From Candidatus Proteinoplasmatales archaeon SG8-5 (GTDB taxonomy: Archaea > Thermoplasmatota > Thermoplasmata > SG8-5): a stretch of DNA of 15,652 nt. The stretch covers positions 1-15,652 of the forward strand of contig LSSH01000071.1 in NCBI GenBank assembly GCA_001595885.1, given 5' to 3'. Positions 5,569-11,327 of this stretch are shown one piece after another (positions within the stretch are counted from its first letter, which is position 1; every line of letters begins with the position of its first letter). The position numbers and the translations under genes are program-made. The notes below the pieces were generated by a model, which was given only the letters and a program-made list of their open reading frames with translations, did no database searches and was not told where the DNA came from.

Positions 5569-6720
5569 CTACCTGGGGCTCTGCCTCTCGGCATCCCTCT
5601 TCTTTTCCTTGTCCTTGCGTATCATGCGCTCCAGCTGTGAGAGTAGCTCGCTCAGGGCCTTCATGATGTCCCAGTCCTCTGCCGTTGCATAATACATCTC
5701 GTGCTCGGTGGTGAGCCTGCCCCTGAGCCTGACGTCGCCGCCGGCATCGTGGCTCCCGCCTTCGGAATGCACGTGGATGGTGAAAACCTTGGGGGTGCAT
5801 ATCTTGCCCACCCTCTTGATGTATTTCTGTATGAGCTCGAACATGACATCATACATCTCGGATTCGGCTTCGTGTAATCCCGAGAGCTGAACGAAGACCT
5901 GGTCCTCCTTCTTGAAGCTGGCGATCAGTTCGATTAGGTCGTACTGAGTGATGATACCGAGCGGTTCGTTGTCCTCGGCGACGACGACCGTGGAGATGTC
6001 GTTCTTCCTCATCAGCTCCACTACATCGGTTATCTGGGCCTCCCTTGAGATCGTGACGGGAGGTGTGTTCATGACGCTCTTCACCTCGACCTTCGCGGAC
6101 GAGCTCTTCTCGCCGGCGATGTCGCCTTTTGTCTGACGCTTCTTCTGATAATGGCTGACCTTTGATATGTCCTTCAACCCGATGACGCCCACTATCTTGT
6201 CATCGTGCCTGACGACGGGAAGCGCGCGCACATCGAGTTTGTAGATGACGGCTCTCGCCTGGTCGATGGTGTCGTCCTCATAAAGGCAGTTGGGGTGCGC
6301 GGTCATCACCTCCTGCACGGTAATCTCCCTGAGTATCCTCAGCTTGGATATCACACCAAGGAGGTCTGTCCTGGACACTATCCCGACGATCCTGTCCTTT
6401 TCGGTGACCGGTACGGCCCGGTAACCGGACGATAGCATCGTCTCGGCTATGTCCATTATCGTGTCGGATGTTTTCACTCTGGGTGGAAAACTCATCACGT
6501 TCTCCACCTTGGTGGTCATTGGGATGCTCCTTTTCTTGAGGAGTGTCTCGTAGCTGACCAGTCCGAGTACCCTGCCATCGGACACGACCGGGACCTCGTT
6601 GATATCGTTCGCCCTCATTTTCCCTAGGGCAGAGGAAACATCATCGAGAGGTCCGACCGTGATGAGGTTGCGGCTCATCACGTCCATCGCGGTCATCTCC
6701 TGAACGTTCAATCGCGTCAT
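5569..6720 (-). CDS. four-CBS-domain protein with C-terminal HPF-like (ribosome hibernation) domain
   Basis: Cytoplasmic protein of 383 residues. Four CBS motifs follow each other at about 10-62, 72-125, 133-187 and 211-266, each with the strand pattern VPVV...GLVS/GIVSRTDL; together they make two Bateman modules, which usually bind adenine nucleotides or S-adenosylmethionine. A charged linker (190-210) separates CBS3 and CBS4. Residues 274-375 differ: VFVQLSGLH, then IHVHSEGG, then RLRGRLTTEHEMYYATAEDWDI... and a helix ALSELLSQLERMIRK. This resembles the HPF/RaiA-S30EA fold, in which the protein sits in the 30S decoding region and idles ribosomes. An energy-sensing ribosome regulator is thus a reasonable guess. 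ATG 6720 has AGGTGAT three bases upstream. The gene is preceded by a palindrome over its promoter. Confidence 0.83.
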   Translation of the reverse strand: MTRLNVQEMTAMDVMSRNLITVGPLDDVSSALGKMRANDINEVPVVSDGRVLGLVSYETLLKKRSIPMTTKVENVMSFPPRVKTSDTIMDIAETMLSSGYRAVPVTEKDRIVGIVSRTDLLGVISKLRILREITVQEVMTAHPNCLYEDDTIDQARAVIYKLDVRALPVVRHDDKIVGVIGLKDISKVSHYQKKRQTKGDIAGEKSSSAKVEVKSVMNTPPVTISREAQITDVVELMRKNDISTVVVAEDNEPLGIITQYDLIELIASFKKEDQVFVQLSGLHEAESEMYDVMFELIQKYIKRVGKICTPKVFTIHVHSEGGSHDAGGDVRLRGRLTTEHEMYYATAEDWDIMKALSELLSQLERMIRKDKEKKRDAERQSPR

Positions 6721-6758
6721 GCAATCACCTGTGTCATAGAACCCACTTATTTGATAGG

Positions 6759-6780
6759 TCGAGTGTCATGTACACTTCGA
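6759..6780. promoter_or_regulatory. imperfect palindrome overlapping the CBS-gene promoter (possible operator)
   Basis: TCGAGTGT (6759-6766) and ACACTTCGA (6772-6780) are inverted copies with one extra base, separated by five bases. The element lies just downstream of a TATA-like box at 6781-6788 (minus) and runs to about the predicted transcription start, where a bound dimer would block initiation. Confidence 0.35.
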
Positions 6781-6788
6781 TTTAATAC
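6781..6788 (-). promoter_or_regulatory. TATA box of the CBS-HPF gene
   Basis: On the minus strand GTATTAAA predicts a start near 6759 and a leader of about 39 bases, matching the presence of a good Shine-Dalgarno (AGGTGAT, 6724-6730) before ATG 6720. Confidence 0.4.
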
Positions 6789-6801
6789 TTTTGCCGTGGG
6801 T

Positions 6802-7332
6802 TCATATCAGCTCTCCGAGGACCTGGCGGCACCTTTCCTCGAAATCCTCAAGTCTTCCCGCGTTAATGAGCATGACGTCCGCGCTGACCAGCGCCTTCCT
6901 GATGCCCCAGGACTCCTCCCTTTTGTCCCTGGCAACGAACTCGTCCCAGTCGCGGGGGTCGTCCTCCCTGCCGCGGGCACCCAACCTCTTGTAACGGGCC
7001 TCCTCGGGGGCGTCTATGCCCACTACGACGACATCATCAAGGTTCTGCATGAAATGTGCGATCTCGGCCAGGCTCCTCGAGCCATCGATGATGACGTTAC
7101 CCGACGGCATCTTCCCCAGGGTCCGAACTGCCCAGATATCGGCACCTTCCCTGATGCGTTCGCCGTTGGCAAAACCTCCCACTGACTTGTCGTCGGAAGG
7201 CAGACCAGCCGAACTCGCGAATTCCCTGACAACATCACCCATCCTTACGTGTTCGAATCCGAGCTCCGCAGCCACTGAAACCAGCACGTCCTTGCCTGCT
7301 CCGGGCATCCCCACTATGACGACCGTTACCAT
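6802..7332 (-). CDS. UPF0200-family P-loop protein (dephospho-CoA kinase-like)
   Basis: P-loop NTPase of 176 residues related to nucleoside/dephospho-CoA kinases, matching the archaeal UPF0200 family, whose substrate is not established to my knowledge. The N-terminal strand and P-loop read VIVGMPGAGKD (5-15). Other family segments are MGDVVREFA (31-39), IIDGSRSLAEI (81-91), the lid-like RGREDDPRDWDEFVARD (120-136) and the closing VMLINAGRLEDFEE (153-166). The Walker A residue after Lys is Asp rather than Ser or Thr, which normally helps hold Mg2+. ATG 7332 has GAGG seven bases upstream. It follows the small unknown gene at 7342-7611 by nine bases, so the two form an operon. Confidence 0.82.
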   Translation of the reverse strand: MVTVVIVGMPGAGKDVLVSVAAELGFEHVRMGDVVREFASSAGLPSDDKSVGGFANGERIREGADIWAVRTLGKMPSGNVIIDGSRSLAEIAHFMQNLDDVVVVGIDAPEEARYKRLGARGREDDPRDWDEFVARDKREESWGIRKALVSADVMLINAGRLEDFEERCRQVLGELI

Positions 7333-7341
7333 CTGAAGACC

Positions 7342-7611
7342 TCAGATCAGCGAATGCTCTTCAAAATACTCCGGGGCGCTCCTCCTCAACGCGCTGATCA
7401 TCATCTTCCGCGCCTTCTGCGCCTCTGCGGCTCCTATGAAGAGGTCGAGGGCCTCCGTCATCTTGTTGATGAAGTGAATGGCCTGCTCCGCTGAGAGGTG
7501 ATCCCTGGTCGCGCCGACGTCGTTCAACTGTTTCTTGATGGCATATTCCAGAATAGGAGATACCGGCACTAATTCCTTCTCGACATCGTCAATGAATCGT
7601 TGGCTGTCCAG
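7342..7611 (-). CDS. small protein of unknown function, CTG start
   Basis: Predicted 89-residue soluble helical protein; I do not recognise a family. The sequence is rich in Ala, Glu and Lys and contains KMTEALDLFIGAAEAQKARK and the end ALRRSAPEYFEEHSLI. The first standard start in frame is GTG 7569, without a Shine-Dalgarno. Upstream the frame stays open and reads DSQRFIDDVEKEL, plausible protein, back to a CTG at 7609-7611 that has AGGTGAT three bases before it. This is the same sequence and spacing that precedes the ATG of the CBS gene, so CTG is the better start. It is the first gene of an operon with the UPF0200 protein, nine bases apart, which suggests a shared function. The intergenic region upstream is AT-rich and divergent to the HTH-TPR gene. 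Confidence 0.66.
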   Translation of the reverse strand: MDSQRFIDDVEKELVPVSPILEYAIKKQLNDVGATRDHLSAEQAIHFINKMTEALDLFIGAAEAQKARKMMISALRRSAPEYFEEHSLI

Positions 7612-7614
7612 ACA

Positions 7615-7621
7615 ATCACCT
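7615..7621 (-). promoter_or_regulatory. ribosome binding site supporting the CTG start at 7611
   Basis: AGGTGAT, then TGT, then CTG. The CBS gene has AGGTGAT, TGC, ATG at 6730-6718. The identity of motif and spacing is the best direct evidence here that CTG is used for initiation. Confidence 0.6.
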
Positions 7622-7703
7622 GCCCACTATGATTCTACAGAGTTTGTATCTGATAACAAGTATCTAAATCTATCGTTCATAATATACAATTTGGGTAAGA
7701 TAG

Positions 7704-7711
7704 GCTTAAGT
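7704..7711 (+). promoter_or_regulatory. possible TATA element of the HTH-TPR gene
   Basis: CTTAAGTA is centred about 26 bases before ATG 7734, fitting a leaderless start. A second AT-rich element (GATATTTAA, 7712-7720) would instead give a start near 7742 and translation from GTG 7755. The rest of 7622-7733 is AT-rich and carries GTATCT twice, 14 bases apart (7646 and 7660); I see no other structure in it. Confidence 0.35.
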
Positions 7712-7733
7712 AGCGGCCCTAGATATTTAACCG

Positions 7734-9041
7734 ATGTCAGGGAGACATCTGACGGTGAGGGACAGGATCATTGTACATCTGGCACCTTATTCCAGATACT
7801 CTGAGGAGTTCGAATGCCCCGAGGCAATGTCACAGGCCGGCATATCCCTGGCGATAGGCAAATCACGGGCCCACACGACATTGGAGTTGAACAGGATGAA
7901 GGAATCCGAACTCGTCGTGGAAAGGCTCGCCCATGTCAAGGGGACCAAGTCAAGGCGGAAGACCTACTCCCTCTCAAATCCGGCCCAGAGCACTGAAAGA
8001 CAGATAGTGGCGCACCTAGAGGACCTGGAGGTTGATGTGGCTGGTGCTGAGAGGCTGAACGGCAAACAGGCAGCTGACCTTCTTACAAAGGAATCGTCCA
8101 TCCCCAGGGCCATGGCCTTCGACATCGTGCTTTCCTCCGGTGGGAGGATCGACCCCGAGGAGCACAAGCCCCGGTCCGCTACTGCTCCGGTTGAAACTGA
8201 TATTACAGACCCTGAGACCTCAACAAGCTCCATCCAAATGGAAACAGGCACCTTCGACGCCCAGCTCCTGCAGGCGAATACTCTGCACAAGAAGGGTAAT
8301 TCCAAGGAAGCGCTTGACATCCTCGACAAGGTATTCGAAACCGAGTTGTCTGCATCGGAAATGTCGAAGGCTCATTATACCCGGGCTACCATATTCAGGA
8401 AGCAGGGGAATTACACTGTAGCCCTTGATGAGATCAATAGATCCCTGAAGGCCGCGGAGGATTCGGGCCAACCCCTGCTGGTCGGTCGGAGCCAGATGGA
8501 GAAGGCCATTACTCTTTCCCAATCCGGGGAGGTAGCAGAGATATTGGGATTGTTGGATTCCGCGGAGGTAACCTTTCGCATTGAGAACAGCCAGATAGAC
8601 ATCCTCCGCTGCGGAATTAATCAAGGGTTCATACTCAGGAACATCGGTAACATTGACGAGGCCGCTTCTGTTTTGGAGGACTCCTTGGACGAGGCGGAGA
8701 GAACCCAACAACACAGATTCATGGCCTATGCTCTGGCCAATTTAACAGACCTCCTGAACGAGCAAAAGGAATACGCGCGTTCAATAGAACTATCCTCTCG
8801 AGCTAAAGACATTTTTCAGGTTCTCGATGAGCCACTCATGTTTGCCATCTCTCTTTTCAATCTGGGAGAGGCTCAGGCCGCCCTCGGCAACAAGGAGGAG
8901 GCCATAAAGAACCTGGACAAAGCCATATCCCTCCTCGAGGAAAAGGAGATATCAAGACCGGGTTGGCTTCAGCAATATGCCGTCATTCTGATACAATTGG
9001 GAGAGCCAGAAAAAGCGAGGTCCATACTCGATAACATCTAA
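7734..9041 (+). CDS. winged-helix and TPR-repeat protein
   Basis: 435-residue soluble protein. Residues 8-82 look like a winged helix: VRDRIIVHL (8-16), then CPEAMSQAGISLAIGKSRAHTTLELNRM and the wing LVVERLAHVKGTKSRRKTYSLS (60-81), a pattern seen in archaeal HTH-TPR regulators. A second, less clear helical segment (88-135) and a Thr/Glu-rich linker (145-172) follow. From about 175 to the end there are tetratricopeptide-like helical pairs, for example ANTLHKKGNSKEALDIL (181-197), ATIFRKQGNYTVALDEI (218-234), FILRNIGNIDEAASVLE and FNLGEAQAALGNKEEAIKNL (375-394). It is probably a DNA-binding regulator whose TPR solenoid receives a peptide or protein signal. GTG 7755 is an alternative start. Its TAA overlaps the TAG of the convergent gene (CTAA, 9038-9041). 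Confidence 0.8.
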   Translation: MSGRHLTVRDRIIVHLAPYSRYSEEFECPEAMSQAGISLAIGKSRAHTTLELNRMKESELVVERLAHVKGTKSRRKTYSLSNPAQSTERQIVAHLEDLEVDVAGAERLNGKQAADLLTKESSIPRAMAFDIVLSSGGRIDPEEHKPRSATAPVETDITDPETSTSSIQMETGTFDAQLLQANTLHKKGNSKEALDILDKVFETELSASEMSKAHYTRATIFRKQGNYTVALDEINRSLKAAEDSGQPLLVGRSQMEKAITLSQSGEVAEILGLLDSAEVTFRIENSQIDILRCGINQGFILRNIGNIDEAASVLEDSLDEAERTQQHRFMAYALANLTDLLNEQKEYARSIELSSRAKDIFQVLDEPLMFAISLFNLGEAQAALGNKEEAIKNLDKAISLLEEKEISRPGWLQQYAVILIQLGEPEKARSILDNI

Positions 9042-9592
9042 TCAAAAGGTCTTCCCACCAGCCGGTACGCTGGCCGATAAGCTTCCGAGTACTCCTTTGA
9101 ATGGTGGATGGGTGGAAAACGGTTCTCGCAAACCAACTCATTGAACTCATCAATACCTTCCGGGTCCGGAAGGAAGATAATCCCCGACCTGATCTTCCTC
9201 GAGATGACCTCCCACGTGCTTGTGAGAACAAGCTCATTCTTCGGGTAACCATTTCCCAAACGTATGAACTCCTCAAGTATGAGCGAAGGCTTGACCGCCT
9301 TTGCCTTGGCCGGTCTGAGGTTGATGCGGTAGATGGGTGTATGAAGGGAGAGGTCCTCGTACAGGTCTTCCTCCTGGCCCTCCCTAGGACATTCAACCGA
9401 TCCCTCACCAAACGTTTCCCATTCTTCTAACAACCAGTGCTCAACAGATTCCTCATCCGTTATTGCATGCTCCGCACCCATACATGCCTGGTAGAGCAGC
9501 TTGTAAACGTCGGCGATGCGCATCTGCGGATATATCTCAAGGTGCTGGCAAACGAGCGCGACCGCCCTCTCCTCCATGATTTCCTTCTCCAT
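9038..9592 (-). CDS. uncharacterised protein with conserved-looking motifs
   Basis: 184 residues, soluble, no membrane segment or signal peptide. I recall similar uncharacterised proteins with YPxMxxxDVYKLLYQAxxGAEHAI near the N-terminus (here 21-44), a central YRINLRPAKAK (88-98) and a C-terminal HHSKEYSEAYRPAYRLV (163-179), but no function or family name. The invariant-looking Glu-His, Arg and His-His-Ser positions are what an enzyme might show; that is inference. The frame extends upstream, but ATG 9592 lies about 26 bases from the shared TATA box and would be leaderless; ATG 9577 is an alternative. It is divergent from gltX across 51 bases and converges on the HTH-TPR gene. Confidence 0.75.
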   Translation of the reverse strand: MEKEIMEERAVALVCQHLEIYPQMRIADVYKLLYQACMGAEHAITDEESVEHWLLEEWETFGEGSVECPREGQEEDLYEDLSLHTPIYRINLRPAKAKAVKPSLILEEFIRLGNGYPKNELVLTSTWEVISRKIRSGIIFLPDPEGIDEFNELVCENRFPPIHHSKEYSEAYRPAYRLVGRPFD

Positions 9593-9614
9593 GTGGAAGA
9601 GTAAAGACCAACCG

Positions 9615-9622
9615 TTATATAT
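9615..9622. promoter_or_regulatory. single symmetric TATA box serving two divergent leaderless genes
   Basis: TTATATAT is the only TATA-like sequence in the 51-base gap. Its TATATA core (9616-9621) is centred at 9618.5, 25.5 bases from the A of gltX ATG (9644) and 26.5 from the A of the minus-strand ATG (9592). Both starts sit at the canonical distance, so the one self-complementary box likely drives both genes. Confidence 0.6.
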
Positions 9623-9643
9623 GGACTTGCCGTTTCGGAAACG

Positions 9644-11326
9644 ATGGCCGGGGACATAGAGGAATTGGCAAGAAAATATGCTCTCCAGAATGCGGTGGAA
9701 CACGGGGGAAGGGCCAACGCCGGACCGGTCATCGGCAAGGTCATGGCCGCTGCTCCCGATTGGCGATTGAAGCCGGGAGAGGTCGGAGAGGCTGTCAATA
9801 CGACCGTATCAGAGGTCAATGCTTTATCATTGGATGCCCAGAGAGACGAATTGGAACGACTGGCCCCGGAATTGCTGGTCAAAGAGAAGAAGGAGAAGGT
9901 GCACGAGCTCCCCGACCTGGAGGGTGCCGAGGGCGGCGTGGTTATGCGCCTTGCCCCGAACCCGTCCGGTCCCCTGCATATCGGCCACACGCGGATGGCC
10001 ATTTTGAACGACATCTACGTAAAGCGGTACGGCGGCAGGCTCATAGTCCGAATGGAGGACACGAACCCGCCCACGATACTGCCGGAGGCCTACGACCTCA
10101 TCCTCAAGGACCTGGACTGGCTCGGCGTGGAATATCACGAAGTGGTGAACCAGAGCTCCAGGTTTCAGATATACTACGACCACGCCATGAAGTTGCTGGA
10201 GGGAGGCAACGCCTACATGTGCGGTTGTCCTTCCGATGACTGGCGGGCAGCTAAGGAACAGGGCATGGCCTGCCCGTGCAGGGACGCTGGACCCCGGGAC
10301 AATCTCGGGCTCTGGGAGAGAATGCTGGCCGGTGAATACAAGCCCGGCGAGATGTCAATGATAGTCAAGACAGACCTCAACCACCCTAACCCGGCAGTCA
10401 GGGACTTCGTGGCACTGCGGCTCGTCGGGGAGCCACATCCTTTGACGGGAGACGAGTTCCGCGTTTATCCGCTGTATAACTACTCGGTGGCGATCGACGA
10501 CCACCTCATGGGCATGACACATGTTCTTAGGGGCAAGGACCACCTGAACAACACACTGCGCCAGGAATACGTGTACGAGCATCTGGGATGGACAAAACCG
10601 CACTTCCACCATTACGGCTGGGTGTCCATCGAGGACACGGAATTGAGCACCAGGAAGATCAGGGCGGCCATCGAGGAAGCTCGATATTCAGGATGGAAGG
10701 ACCCGCGCCTCGGAACGGTTGCCGCGCTCGAGCGAAGGGGCATTCAACCGGAGGCCATCCGCCAGTATTGGATCGATGTTGGTATCAAGGGCGTGGACAT
10801 CAGGTTCTCCTGGGAGAACCTGTACGCATACAACAAGGACATCGTTGACCCGGGGGCGAAGCGCTACTTCTTTGTATGGGATCCCAAGACCGTATCGATC
10901 ACCGGAACCGATGTACTGGAATCACACGCACCACTTCATCCCGAGCATCAGGAAATGGGAACCAGGGTAACTCAATTATCCGGTGACCCCATACACGTCA
11001 AGGCAGTGGCCGGGGACATCCAGGCATTACCTCCGGACACCCGCGTGAGATTCAAGGACCTCTGCAATACATTGTCGGGAGAACCCGGCATCTTCTCTTA
11101 TGCTGGTAACGAACTGTCGTTCATCAAGGAGGGAGCCAAGATTATCCACTGGGTCGGTCCCGATGCCGTACAGGCAAAGGTTCTCATGCCGGACGGCAAG
11201 CTCATAGAGGGTCTGGCCGAAAAGGCGGCGTTGGACTCGCTCGGAGAAGTGGTCCAGTTCGAGAGGTTCGGTTTCGTCAGACTCGAACCCGGGGACGAAA
11301 TCGAAGCATATTTCGCACACCAGTGA
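9644..11326 (+). CDS. gltX: Glutamyl-tRNA synthetase (archaeal type)
   Basis: Class I aminoacyl-tRNA synthetase, 560 residues, cytoplasmic. It charges tRNA-Glu; in archaea with GatDE it need not charge tRNA-Gln. The archaeal N-terminal extension (1-95) precedes the Rossmann domain with the ATP motif PSGPLHIGHTR (107-117). A Cys-rich insert, MCGCPSDDW...ACPCRD (192-213), matches archaeal GluRS. The second signature, which replaces KMSKS, is TELSTRKIR (332-340), followed by GWKDPRLGTVAALERRGI (350-367), as in the archaeal/eukaryotic GluRS-GlnRS branch. The C-terminal half is the beta-barrel anticodon-binding domain rather than the bacterial helical cage. ATG 9644 is leaderless by distance to the TATA box. 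It ends one base from the convergent 725-residue gene. Confidence 0.96.
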   Translation: MAGDIEELARKYALQNAVEHGGRANAGPVIGKVMAAAPDWRLKPGEVGEAVNTTVSEVNALSLDAQRDELERLAPELLVKEKKEKVHELPDLEGAEGGVVMRLAPNPSGPLHIGHTRMAILNDIYVKRYGGRLIVRMEDTNPPTILPEAYDLILKDLDWLGVEYHEVVNQSSRFQIYYDHAMKLLEGGNAYMCGCPSDDWRAAKEQGMACPCRDAGPRDNLGLWERMLAGEYKPGEMSMIVKTDLNHPNPAVRDFVALRLVGEPHPLTGDEFRVYPLYNYSVAIDDHLMGMTHVLRGKDHLNNTLRQEYVYEHLGWTKPHFHHYGWVSIEDTELSTRKIRAAIEEARYSGWKDPRLGTVAALERRGIQPEAIRQYWIDVGIKGVDIRFSWENLYAYNKDIVDPGAKRYFFVWDPKTVSITGTDVLESHAPLHPEHQEMGTRVTQLSGDPIHVKAVAGDIQALPPDTRVRFKDLCNTLSGEPGIFSYAGNELSFIKEGAKIIHWVGPDAVQAKVLMPDGKLIEGLAEKAALDSLGEVVQFERFGFVRLEPGDEIEAYFAHQ

Positions 11327-11327
11327 G

